64,000 bases of DNA from Rhodobacter viridis (lineage in GTDB: Bacteria > Pseudomonadota > Alphaproteobacteria > Rhodobacterales > Rhodobacteraceae), in NCBI RefSeq assembly GCF_003217355.1, contig NZ_QJTK01000005.1:1-64000 (forward strand), in the 5' to 3' direction. The notes under the pieces were generated by a model that made no database searches, had not been told where the DNA came from, and saw nothing but the letters and a program-made list of their open reading frames with translations. The position numbers and the translations under genes were made by a program. Each line of letters starts with the position of its first letter. Positions within the stretch are counted from its first letter, which is position 1. Positions 26,812 through 35,131 of the stretch are shown here, piece by piece.

Positions 26812-26925
26812 GTGTCCTCCTCGTCGGTTTGGCGGCTACAAAGCGCCCGGTTGCGGGTTATGATGACCGGTCTATGCGACGCGGCGGCAGGACTGTCAAC
26901 CACGCCGCGCTGCGGGCAGCAGAAA

Positions 26926-27061
26926 GGGGGGCTCTGCCCCCCTCTTGGCCTTCGGCCAATTCACCCCCCGAGATATTTGGAGCAAGATAAAAGGGATCAG
27001 GATTTATCTTGCCACAAATATCTCGGGGGGAGTCCCGAGAGGACGGGGGGCAGAGCCCCCC
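26926..27061. repeat. Full nested palindromic repeat downstream of the outer-membrane barrel gene
   Basis: The best-preserved copy. Outer GC palindromes GGGGGGCTCTGCCCCCC (26926-26942) and GGGGGGCAGAGCCCCCC (27045-27061) are inverted copies of each other. Between them lie the small hairpin TTGGCC-TTC-GGCCAA (26945-26959), a left arm (26964-26991, ATATTTGGAGCAAGATAAA) and a right arm (27003-27030, TTTATCTTGCCACAAATAT). The arms surround an 11-base loop. The whole could fold into one hairpin of more than 100 bases. Confidence 0.9.
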
Positions 27062-27088
27062 TTCCCGATTGTTCACACGCGGTCCGGC

Positions 27089-27724
27089 TCAGAACCGGAA
27101 GCCCGCGCGCAGCTGCACGGTGTTGAAGTTGGTGTCGACGCTGCTCGTCGAGCCGTCGAAATCGGTGCTGAGGTCGCGGCGGATCAGTTCCGCACCGACC
27201 GTCCATTTGTCATTCACCGCGTAATCGACGCCCAGACCGTAGTTCACGCCATCGGCCGCGCCGTTGGTCTGGCCGTCGCCGTTCTTCCAGTCGCCGCGCG
27301 AATAGCCGACGAAGGCATAGGGCAGCGCCTTGCCATAGGCCATCCCGGCGCGGGCCTTCAGGTCGATCATGTTGTCGAACTTGCCCGGCGCGCCATCCAG
27401 ATTGAAGTCGGTCGCCTGCGCCGCGATCTCGCCACCGTAGACGAGCGCGCCATTTTGCAGGTTGTAGCCGCCAAAGACCCCATAGCTGCCGCGGCCGATG
27501 TCAAAGCCGGTATCGGCCGAGCCGGGGGTCTTGTAGTTGGCGCCACCGCTGGTGGACGAGCCGCCGGTCACACCGGCGTAGAAGCCCTCCCAGGATTGCA
27601 CCGGCGCGGGCGCGGGAACCGCGGCGACGGGCTCGCTTTCGACCACCGGGGGCGTCAGGCCACCGGCAAAGGCGGGGGCAGCAAGGCTCGCCATCGCGGC
27701 GATCGCAACACTGAGCTTTTTCAT
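27089..27724 (-). CDS. Outer-membrane beta-barrel protein (Omp25/OmpA-barrel-like)
   Basis: A 211-residue protein with signal peptide MKKLSVAIAAMASLAAPAFA. A short Pro/Val-rich linker (about 21-43) precedes a barrel domain beginning SWEGFYAGVTGG, the typical start of the opacity/Omp25-31-like fold. Alternating hydrophobic strands follow, and the protein ends in VQLRAGFRF with the C-terminal Phe recognised by the barrel-assembly machinery. Likely a small 8-strand porin-like barrel with a structural role. The stop is 28 bases from a full repeat element. The 5' flank of about 185 bases is AT-rich. Confidence 0.88.
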   Translation of the reverse strand: MKKLSVAIAAMASLAAPAFAGGLTPPVVESEPVAAVPAPAPVQSWEGFYAGVTGGSSTSGGANYKTPGSADTGFDIGRGSYGVFGGYNLQNGALVYGGEIAAQATDFNLDGAPGKFDNMIDLKARAGMAYGKALPYAFVGYSRGDWKNGDGQTNGAADGVNYGLGVDYAVNDKWTVGAELIRRDLSTDFDGSTSSVDTNFNTVQLRAGFRF

Positions 27725-27848
27725 CTTACTATTCCTTCAGTCAAGATGCGTCATGCCCGCAAGATTTGCCTTTTTCCGAGCAAGTTCAATATTTTGACCG
27801 GGAACATCGAAACACGTTCGCTCAAGACCTTGTGCCTTGGCCGTGATG

Positions 27849-27879
27849 AAAAGGCCCGCGTCCTTGCGGCGCGGGCCTT
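27849..27879 (-). terminator. Intrinsic terminator of proS
   Basis: On the minus strand AAGGCCCGCG, a 9-base loop and CGCGGGCCTT are followed by TTCATC. It lies 31 bases past the proS stop. The plus strand also reads into CTTTTC, so it may be bidirectional. Confidence 0.85.
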
Positions 27880-27909
27880 CTTTTCAACCGGTTCGGCGCC
27901 CGGACGGGC

Positions 27910-29247
27910 TCACAACCCGGCGTAGATCTGCACGATGCGATCGACCGCGGCCTCGGCCGACATTTCCTCGCTTTCGCCGGTCCGGCGCGAGGTCAGCTCG
28001 ACCACGCCATTGGCCAGACCGCGCGGGCCGACGGTGATCCGCCACGGCAGGCCGATCAGATCCATCGTGGCGAATTTCGCCCCGGCCCGCTCGTCGCGGT
28101 CGTCGTAAAGCGGGTCGAGCCCCTTCGCCACCAGCGCCTTGTAAAGCCCGGTGCAGGCCGCGTCAGTGCCCGCATCGCCCTGTTTCAGGTTCACGATGCC
28201 GACATGGAAGGGCGTGACGCCTTCCGGCCAGATGATGCCCTTGTCGTCATGGTTCGCCTCGATCAGCGCGCCCAGAAGGCGCGAGACGCCGATGCCGTGC
28301 GAGCCCATCTCGACCGGGACGCGGGTGCCGTCGGGGGTGACGACGGTGGCGCCCATCGACTCGGAATACTTCGTGCCGAAGTAGAAGATCTGCCCGACTT
28401 CGATGCCACGGCCGACGCAGCGGCGCTCTTCCGGGATCTGGTTGAACACCGACTCGTCATGGGTTTCGTCGGTGCGGGCGTAAAGCGTGGTGAATTCCTC
28501 GCAGATCGAGGCCACCTGCGCGCGGTCGTCGTAATCGACATCGCGCTTGCCCAGTTTCAGCTCCGGCACCTTGGCGTCGTAGAAGACTTCGCTTTCGCCG
28601 GTCTGCGCCAGCACGAGGAATTCATGCGTGTTGTCGCCGCCGATCGGGCCCGAGGCCGCGCGCATCGGGATCGCCGTCAGGCCCATGCGCTCGTAGGTGC
28701 GCAGGTAGCTGACCATGTGGCGGTTGTAGGCGTGCAGCGCGTCTTCCTTGGTCAGGTCGAAGTTGTAGCCGTCCTTCATGTAGAATTCGCGGCCGCGCAT
28801 GACGCCGAAACGCGGGCGGACCTCGTCGCGGAACTTCCACTGGATGTGGTAAAGCGTCAGCGGCAGGTCCTTGTAAGACGAGACATGGGCGCGGAAGATG
28901 TCGGTGATCATCTCCTCGTTCGTCGGACCGTAGAGCATGTCGCGGTCGTGCCGGTCCTTGATGCGCAGCATTTCCTGACCGTAGTCGTCATAGCGGCCGC
29001 TTTCGCGCCACAGATCGGCCGGCTGCAGCGTCGGCATCAGCAGCGGGATGTGACCGGCGCGGATCTGCTCTTCATGCACGATCTGTTCGATGCGCTTGAG
29101 CACCTTGAAGCCGAGCGGCAGCCACGAATAGATCCCGGCCGCCTGCTGCTTGATCATGCCCGCGCGCAGCATGAGCCGGTGCGAGACGATCTGCGCCTCG
29201 GCGGGGTTTTCCTTGAGAACGGGGAGGAAGTAGCGGGACAGGCGCAT
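27910..29247 (-). CDS. proS: Prolyl-tRNA synthetase, short type
   Basis: A 445-residue ProRS of the alphaproteobacterial/mitochondrial type, which lacks the large editing insertion between motifs 2 and 3 (normal bacterial length about 570). Catalytic motifs: [16 protein letters not shown] (motif 1 area), [27 protein letters not shown] (motif 2, about 135-161) and [14 protein letters not shown] (motif 3). The anticodon-binding domain follows, ending in [11 protein letters not shown]. The start [12 protein letters not shown] at 29247 is chosen from the family; the frame extends 47 codons upstream without a signal. Editing of mischarged Ala-tRNA must come from elsewhere. Confidence 0.95.
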   Translation of the reverse strand: MRLSRYFLPVLKENPAEAQIVSHRLMLRAGMIKQQAAGIYSWLPLGFKVLKRIEQIVHEEQIRAGHIPLLMPTLQPADLWRESGRYDDYGQEMLRIKDRHDRDMLYGPTNEEMITDIFRAHVSSYKDLPLTLYHIQWKFRDEVRPRFGVMRGREFYMKDGYNFDLTKEDALHAYNRHMVSYLRTYERMGLTAIPMRAASGPIGGDNTHEFLVLAQTGESEVFYDAKVPELKLGKRDVDYDDRAQVASICEEFTTLYARTDETHDESVFNQIPEERRCVGRGIEVGQIFYFGTKYSESMGATVVTPDGTRVPVEMGSHGIGVSRLLGALIEANHDDKGIIWPEGVTPFHVGIVNLKQGDAGTDAACTGLYKALVAKGLDPLYDDRDERAGAKFATMDLIGLPWRITVGPRGLANGVVELTSRRTGESEEMSAEAAVDRIVQIYAGL

Positions 29248-29370
29248 GGACAAGCCTCGGGACAGGGGTTTTCGTTGCGCAATTGGGTAGAGGAAACGCG
29301 GTCTCGGGGCAAGATGGGCCGGGCGCGCAGGCAGGGTCGAAAATCCGGCTGGCAGGGCTGGCCGATTCGC

Positions 29371-29404
29371 CCTATGGTTGCATTCCAATCATCCATAGGT
29401 TGCA
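29371..29404 (+). promoter_or_regulatory. Possible operator upstream of the orphan gene at 29483
   Basis: CCTATGG (29371-29377) and CCATAGG (29393-29399) form an inverted repeat, and GGTTGCA recurs directly at 29376 and 29398, exactly 22 bases apart (two helical turns). It lies in the 235-base divergent gap between proS and the orphan gene, about 80 bases before the latter's start. A dimeric regulator site is inference. Confidence 0.45.
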
Positions 29405-29482
29405 ATTTGTTCCCGGGCGGCTCCTGTCAATCGGGAAGACGTCGATAGCTTCATACCGAACCGTTCAGGAAAGGTCGAACCC

Positions 29483-29884
29483 ATGTCGCAATGTCTCTAT
29501 CTCGTCACGCTGCAACTGCGAAAGGATCACTTCGTCGGGGGTGCCTCTGCCCAACTTCGCTTGGGCGTCGATACCGTCGATCTGGAAGTCTCTGGGAATG
29601 TCACAGGCACCCGGCTGGAAGGGACACAATTCCCGCAGCAGTTCAATGGCGCGGTGAATGGCGGGTATCATGACCTCAACAAGGACCCGGAAAAACGCGT
29701 CGTGGTGGTGCATGGCCGGGTCGTGGAAGAAAGCCGCGGCGGTCAGCCGAGCGCCCATCTGAACAGCTTCACCGCGCTTTTGCGGGTGAACACGCAATGG
29801 GAAGGCACGGCGCAATTCTGGATCGGGGACGCCGAATATCCCTGTGACGTGACGCAGCTTCGCGTGCCCGAACCGGCCGAGTGA
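29483..29884 (+). CDS. Orphan protein of unknown function
   Basis: A 133-residue, soluble-looking protein without signal peptide or membrane span. The sequence is rich in beta-formers and alternating polar residues (VDTVDLEVSGNVTGTRL, EKRVVVVHGRVVEE), suggesting an all-beta fold. I do not recognise the family. The ribosome-binding site is CAGGAAAGG, and the start at 29483 is clear. It stands between divergent proS and the peptide-uptake operon, with its own upstream region holding a two-turn palindrome. A stress- or metabolite-controlled single gene is possible, but nothing in the protein shows its job. Confidence 0.7.
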   Translation: MSQCLYLVTLQLRKDHFVGGASAQLRLGVDTVDLEVSGNVTGTRLEGTQFPQQFNGAVNGGYHDLNKDPEKRVVVVHGRVVEESRGGQPSAHLNSFTALLRVNTQWEGTAQFWIGDAEYPCDVTQLRVPEPAE

Positions 29885-30125
29885 TCCTGCACGCCCGCCC
29901 CCGCGGCCGCGGGATCGCGCCGCGTTTTCCGGGGCGGTCCGACAGCCGATCCGCGTGCCGCCCCGGGGGACACATGACCTGGGCGCATGGCGGCCATGCC
30001 CATGAAAAGTCAGATTGTTACCGAAAACGACATGTTCGCGGTGTTTCTGAACAGAGTTTCCCTTCCCGGGCAGAGCAATCTGATCCGGTGAGGCCTTCCG
30101 GGCCCGCCAAGACCCGAAGGCCCGA

Positions 30126-31064
30126 ATGCACCGCTACCGCTTCATCCTGTTCCGCCCGCTGCAGTTCATCCCCGTCCTGTTCGGCATTTCGATCATCACC
30201 TTCGTTCTGGTGCGGCTGATCCCGGGGGATCCGGCACGGATCCTGCTCGGCACGCGGGCGACACCGACGGCGATTGCGAAGATCCGTGCCCAATACGGTC
30301 TCGATGACCCGATGTGGATGCAATATCTCTATTTTCTCAAGAACCTCGCCGCGGGCGAGATGGGAAAATCGACGCTTTACAAGATCGATGTGCTGCGGCT
30401 GATCGCGACGCGGATCGAGCCGACGCTGGCGCTGGTGGTGATGGGCGTGGTTCTGGCGCTGCTGATCGCGGTGCCCTTTGCCGCGCTCTCGGCCCGGCGT
30501 CAGGGCGGATTGGCCGATCATGGCGTGCGACTGGTTTCGACCGCCGGGATCGGTTTTCCCTCATTCTGGCTGGGCGCGATGCTGATCTTGCTGTTTTCGA
30601 TCCGGCTCGACTGGCTGCCGGTCTCGGGCTACGGCGAGACCCCGGTGGACAAGCTGCAACACCTGATCCTGCCGGGGCTGACGATTGCGCTGTCGCTGTC
30701 GGCGGTGCTGACGCGCTCGCTGCGGGCGGGGATGATCGCGGGGCTGTCCTCGGATGTGGCCACCGCCGCACGGGCGCGCGGGATGCCGGAAAACACCGTC
30801 TTCTGGCGCCATGTGGTGCCGAATGCGCTGGTGCCGACGGTGAACCTGCTCGCGGTCAACATCGGCTGGCTGATCGGCGGCACCGTCGTCGTCGAGAGCG
30901 TCTTTGCCGTACCGGGGCTTGGCCAGCTGATGGTGCGCGGCATTTTCAGCCGCGATTACATGGTGGTGCAGGGCGTCGCGCTGACCTTTGCCGTGGCGAC
31001 CGTGCTGATCAACTTTGCCGCCGATATCATCACCGTGGCCCTCGACCCGAGGATCAAGCTGTGA
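30126..31064 (+). CDS. Peptide ABC transporter permease (DppB-like)
   Basis: A 312-residue inner-membrane permease with six predicted spans. The N-terminal signature RPLQFIPVLFGISIITFVLVRLIPGDP is that of DppB/OppB, and the EAA loop that meets the ATPase is about 205-235 (ATAARARGMPENTVFWRHVVPNAL). First gene of a five-gene operon. The start at 30126 has only weak AAGGC upstream. The stop overlaps the GTG start of the next permease. Substrate is likely peptides; the D-aminopeptidase at the operon end points to D-amino-acid-containing peptides. Confidence 0.92.
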   Translation: MHRYRFILFRPLQFIPVLFGISIITFVLVRLIPGDPARILLGTRATPTAIAKIRAQYGLDDPMWMQYLYFLKNLAAGEMGKSTLYKIDVLRLIATRIEPTLALVVMGVVLALLIAVPFAALSARRQGGLADHGVRLVSTAGIGFPSFWLGAMLILLFSIRLDWLPVSGYGETPVDKLQHLILPGLTIALSLSAVLTRSLRAGMIAGLSSDVATAARARGMPENTVFWRHVVPNALVPTVNLLAVNIGWLIGGTVVVESVFAVPGLGQLMVRGIFSRDYMVVQGVALTFAVATVLINFAADIITVALDPRIKL

Positions 31065-31912
31065 CGGCCCCTGCCCTGTCCCGTCGCGCGCCGCGCTGGC
31101 GTGCCTTCCTGCGCCGCCGCACCATGCTGGTCGCGGGTCTCGCGATCCTCGCCAGCTTCGTGCTGCTTGCCCTGCTCGCGCCCTGGGTCGCGCCCTCAGA
31201 TCCGATCTTTCAGGACACGACGGCGAAGCTCTTGCCCCCCTCGCTGGCGCATCCGATGGGCACCGACAATTTCGGTCGCGACGTGCTGGCACGGGTGATC
31301 TGGGGGGCGCGGATCGACCTGCAGATCGCGGTGATCGGCGTCGTCTTTCCCTTCCTGATCGGCACCGGCGTCGGCACCGTCGCGGGCTTCTTCGGCGGCT
31401 GGGTCGATGCGCTTTTCATGCGGATCATCGATGTCGTGTTGGCCTTCCCCTTTCTGGTGCTGATGCTCTCGATCATCACCATCCTCGGGCCGGGGCTTGG
31501 CAGTTTCTACATCGCGATGGCGCTCGTCGGCTGGGTCAGCTACGCGCGGCTGATCCGGGCGCAGATCCTTGTGCTGAAAACGCAGGATTTCGCCGTCGCG
31601 GCGCAATCGCTCGGCTTTTCGCGGGCGCGGATCATGTTTCGCCACCTGCTGCCGAATGCGCTGGCGGGCTCGCTTGTCTTCGTCATGTCAGATGCGGTGC
31701 TGGTGCTCTTGAACGGCGCGGCGATCAGCTATCTGGGCCTTGGCGTGCAACCGCCCTTGGCCGAGTGGGGCGTGATGGTCGCCGAGGCGCAGGGCTTCAT
31801 CACCCAGGCCTGGTGGATCACGCTGTTCCCCGGCCTTGCGATCGTGACGCTGGCCTTCGGCTTTTCGCTGACGGGCGATGCGCTCGCCGATCTGCTCGGG
31901 GTGCATGAATGA
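31061..31912 (+). CDS. Peptide ABC transporter permease (DppC-like)
   Basis: A 283-residue partner permease, about six spans, with family wording HPMGTDNFGRDVLARVIWGAR (about 64-84) and an EAA loop (AVAAQSLGFSRARIMFRHLLPN). The start is GTG at 31061, overlapping the previous stop (GTGA), so translation is coupled. It ends four bases into the ATPase gene. Normal length for DppC. Confidence 0.92.
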   Translation: MTAPALSRRAPRWRAFLRRRTMLVAGLAILASFVLLALLAPWVAPSDPIFQDTTAKLLPPSLAHPMGTDNFGRDVLARVIWGARIDLQIAVIGVVFPFLIGTGVGTVAGFFGGWVDALFMRIIDVVLAFPFLVLMLSIITILGPGLGSFYIAMALVGWVSYARLIRAQILVLKTQDFAVAAQSLGFSRARIMFRHLLPNALAGSLVFVMSDAVLVLLNGAAISYLGLGVQPPLAEWGVMVAEAQGFITQAWWITLFPGLAIVTLAFGFSLTGDALADLLGVHE

Positions 31913-33564
31913 GCGCGCAACTGGAAATCCGCGGCCTCTCGGTCGTCTATCGCGATGCCGGGGAAGAGCGCGAGCTGCTGCAAGACATCAGCCTTGATCT
32001 GCAGCGGGGCGAAATCCTTGGGCTGGTGGGGGAATCCGGTTCGGGCAAAAGCCTGCTCTGCCGCACCGTGATCGGGCTGATGCCCTCGCGCAGCCTGACG
32101 ATGACCGCGGGTACAGTGACGCTTGACGGCGTGGCGATCCACGACACCGACATGGCCGGGCTGCGCGGGCGCCGCATCGGCATGATCTTTCAGAACCCGA
32201 CGAGCCATCTGGATCCGGTGATGACGATCGGCAAGCAGATCGCCGAGGGGCTGCGCCATCACAAGCGCCTGTCGGCCGTGGCGGCGAAGGCCGAGGCGAT
32301 CGGGCTGTTGCGGCAGGTGGGCTTTCCCGATCCGGGCCGCGCCTATGGCAGCTATGCGCATGAATTTTCGGGCGGGATGCGGCAACGCGCGATGATCGCG
32401 GTGGCTTTGGCTTGCGATCCCGAAATCCTGATCGCCGACGAACCGACGACCGCACTCGACGTGACGATTCAGGCGCAGATCCTGCGGCTCTTGATCGAGC
32501 TGCGCGACCGGCGCGGGCTCTCGATCATCCTGATCACCCACGATCTGGGCGTCGTTGCGCAAAGCTGCGACCGCATCGCCGTCATGCGCGCGGGCCGGAT
32601 CGTCGAAGAGGGCGAAAAGCGCGCGCTTCTGGCTGATCCGCGCCATCCCTACACAAGGCAGCTGATCGACTCGCATCCGACGATGACGCACGCGGGCGAC
32701 GAACCCGCGCCGCATCCGCATGACCGCAAGCCGATCTTCGAGATCGACGATCTGCGCGTGCATTTCCCCGCGGGCGGCGGTTTTCTGACCCCGAAACGCG
32801 AGTTTCAGGCGCTCAAGGGCGTGTCGCTGCGGGTCTGGCCGGGCGAGACGGTGGGGATTGTCGGCGAAAGCGGCTCGGGCAAAAGCACGCTCGCCCGCGC
32901 GATCCTGGGCCTGACCCGCATCACCTCGGGCCAGGTCAGCTTCGAGGGCCATGTGCTCACCCGCGATCCGAAAGCGACGCTGAAACATCTGCACCACGGC
33001 GCGGCGATGGTGTTCCAAGACCCGTTCAACGCGCTCAATCCGCGCCTGACGATCGGCGAGACGCTGGCCGAGGTGCTGCGCACGCAGGGCGAAACCCCGG
33101 CGGCCGAGATCGAGACCCGGATCGGCGAGTTGCTCGACATGGTCGGGCTCGAGCGCAGCTATGCCACCCGCCGCCCGCGCTCGATGTCGGGGGGCCAATG
33201 CCAGCGCGCGGGCATCGCGCGGGCGCTCGCCGTCAATCCGCGGGTGATCATCGCCGATGAATGCGTGGCCGCGCTCGACGTGACGATTCAGGCGCAGATC
33301 GTGGCGCTTTTCCGCGATCTGATCGCGCGCACCGGGCTGACGCTGATCTTCATCGCGCATGATCTGGCGATCGTGCGGACGCTGTGCGAGCGCGTCGTCG
33401 TCATGCATCACGGCGCCATCGTCGAGGAAGGCCCCTCGGCGCGGATCTTCGCGCGGCCCGAACAGGCCTATACCGCGGCGCTGATCGCCGCCGTCCCCGA
33501 CATAGACCCGGACCGACCGTTGAACGGCGGCCAGACAACCTTGCAACAGGAGAGTGCGACATGA
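31909..33564 (+). CDS. Peptide ABC transporter ATPase, DppD-DppF fusion
   Basis: A 551-residue protein with two complete ABC ATPase domains in one chain. NBD1 has Walker A GESGSGKSLLCR (about 42-53), signature FSGGMRQRAMIA and Walker B ILIADEPTTALD. NBD2 (from about 275) has GESGSGKSTLAR, MSGGQCQRAGIA and VIIADECVAALD. Each ends with the oligopeptide-type C-terminal segment (DPRHPYTRQLI; RPEQAYTAALI). Such fusions replace separate DppD and DppF. The NBD2 Walker B region has Cys-Val where Pro-Thr/Val is common; catalytic Glu is kept. ATG overlaps the previous stop (ATGA). Confidence 0.94.
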   Translation: MSAQLEIRGLSVVYRDAGEERELLQDISLDLQRGEILGLVGESGSGKSLLCRTVIGLMPSRSLTMTAGTVTLDGVAIHDTDMAGLRGRRIGMIFQNPTSHLDPVMTIGKQIAEGLRHHKRLSAVAAKAEAIGLLRQVGFPDPGRAYGSYAHEFSGGMRQRAMIAVALACDPEILIADEPTTALDVTIQAQILRLLIELRDRRGLSIILITHDLGVVAQSCDRIAVMRAGRIVEEGEKRALLADPRHPYTRQLIDSHPTMTHAGDEPAPHPHDRKPIFEIDDLRVHFPAGGGFLTPKREFQALKGVSLRVWPGETVGIVGESGSGKSTLARAILGLTRITSGQVSFEGHVLTRDPKATLKHLHHGAAMVFQDPFNALNPRLTIGETLAEVLRTQGETPAAEIETRIGELLDMVGLERSYATRRPRSMSGGQCQRAGIARALAVNPRVIIADECVAALDVTIQAQIVALFRDLIARTGLTLIFIAHDLAIVRTLCERVVVMHHGAIVEEGPSARIFARPEQAYTAALIAAVPDIDPDRPLNGGQTTLQQESAT

Positions 33565-35075
33565 TCAGAAAGCTAACCCGCGCGGCCATGCTGGGCCTTG
33601 CGATGACGACGGCGCTTGTCTCGGTGGCCGAGGCGCAGGGCGTGCTGTCGATCGGCCGACGCGAGGATTCGACCACCTTCGACCCGATCGCCACGGCGCA
33701 GAACATCGATTTCTGGGTGTTCTCGAACGTCTTCGACGTGCTCGTGCGGGTGGACAAGGCGGGCCAGAACCTGCTGCCGGGTCTTGCCGAAAGCTGGGAG
33801 GTCTCGCCCGATGCGCTGAGCTATACTTTCCATCTGCGCGACGCGAAATTCTCGGACGGCACGGCGGTCACCGCCGAGGACGCCGCCTATTCGCTGACCC
33901 GCATCCGCGACAGCGAGCTGTCGCTCTGGTCGGACAGCTACAAGATCATCAAGGATATCCAGACCCCCGACGCGAAGACGCTGGTGATCACGCTCAACGG
34001 TCCCTCGGCGCCGTTCCTGTCGACGCTCGCCATGCCCGGGGCCTCGATCATCTCGAAGGCGGCGATGGAAAGCATGGGCGAGGAAGCCTTCGCCGAAAAG
34101 CCCGTCGGCTCGGGCGCCTTCATGGTGGATGAATGGCGGCGCGGTGATCGGGTGATCCTGAAGAAGAACCCGAATTACTGGGATGCGACCGATGTCAGCC
34201 TGGACGGCGTGGAATGGATTTCCGTGCCCGATGACAACACCCGGATGCTGGCGGTGCAGGCGGGCGAACTCGATGCGGCGATCTATGTGCCCTTCTCGCG
34301 CGTCGAAGAGCTGAAGAAGGATGCGAAGCTGAACGTGATCGTCGATCCCTCGACGCGCGAAGATCACCTGCTGATGAACCAGCAGCATGCACCGCTTGAC
34401 AATGTGAAGGTGCGTCAGGCGCTGGATTATGCCGTAGACAAGCAGGCGATCGTCGACACCGTGACCTTCGGCATCGGCGAGGTGGCGAATTCCTACATCC
34501 CGAAAGGCGCGCTGTATCATAGTGACGCGAATGGCGCGCGTGGCTTCGATCCGGCGAAGGCCAAGGAGCTGCTGACCGAGGCGGGTGTCGGGCCGATCAC
34601 CCTGAATTATGTCGTCAACGCCGGCAACGAGGTCGACGAGCAGATCGCCGTCCTGCTGCAACAGCAGCTTGGCGCGGTCGGTGTCACGCTGAACCTGCAG
34701 AAGATGGACCCGAGCCAGACCTGGGACATGCTGGTGAACGGCGAATATGATCTCTCGGTGATGTACTGGACGAACGACATCCTCGACCCCGATCAGAAGA
34801 CCACCTTCGTTCTGGGCCATGACGTGAACCAGAACTACATGACGCGCTACCAGAACGAGACGGTGAAGACCCTCGTGGCCGAGACGCGGCTGGAGATGGA
34901 CCCGACCAAGCGCGAGGCGCTTTACGCGGAGATCCAGAAAACCGCCAAGGCCGACGTGCACTGGATCGACCTCTACTACAGCCCCTATCTGAGCGTCACC
35001 CGCAAGGGGATCGAGAATTTCGGCCAGAACCCGCTTGGCCGGTTCTATCTCGAAGAGACGAAGAAGACCTATTGA
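33561..35075 (+). CDS. Periplasmic peptide-binding protein (SBP_bac_5)
   Basis: A 504-residue solute-binding protein of the DppA/OppA family. The signal peptide ends VSVAEA-Q (about residue 25). It continues VLSIGRREDSTTFDPIATAQN and LLPGLAESWEVSPDALSYTFHLR, the standard family block, then FSDGTAVTAEDAAYS. It captures peptides for the permease pair upstream. ATG 33561 overlaps the ATPase stop (ATGA) with AACAGGAGAG ahead. Being last of the transport genes is unusual, since binding proteins are often first. Confidence 0.93.
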   Translation: MIRKLTRAAMLGLAMTTALVSVAEAQGVLSIGRREDSTTFDPIATAQNIDFWVFSNVFDVLVRVDKAGQNLLPGLAESWEVSPDALSYTFHLRDAKFSDGTAVTAEDAAYSLTRIRDSELSLWSDSYKIIKDIQTPDAKTLVITLNGPSAPFLSTLAMPGASIISKAAMESMGEEAFAEKPVGSGAFMVDEWRRGDRVILKKNPNYWDATDVSLDGVEWISVPDDNTRMLAVQAGELDAAIYVPFSRVEELKKDAKLNVIVDPSTREDHLLMNQQHAPLDNVKVRQALDYAVDKQAIVDTVTFGIGEVANSYIPKGALYHSDANGARGFDPAKAKELLTEAGVGPITLNYVVNAGNEVDEQIAVLLQQQLGAVGVTLNLQKMDPSQTWDMLVNGEYDLSVMYWTNDILDPDQKTTFVLGHDVNQNYMTRYQNETVKTLVAETRLEMDPTKREALYAEIQKTAKADVHWIDLYYSPYLSVTRKGIENFGQNPLGRFYLEETKKTY

Positions 35076-35131
35076 GCCCTTTGCGGCGGCCGGTCACGGC
35101 CGCCGCCCTTCCCTTCGCCGCAGGACATGCC

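Noticed and set aside
30010-30083. Inverted repeat TCAGATTG / CAATCTGA upstream of the peptide operon
   Set aside because: Arms are 58 bases apart and short; could occur by chance, so not listed as an operator.
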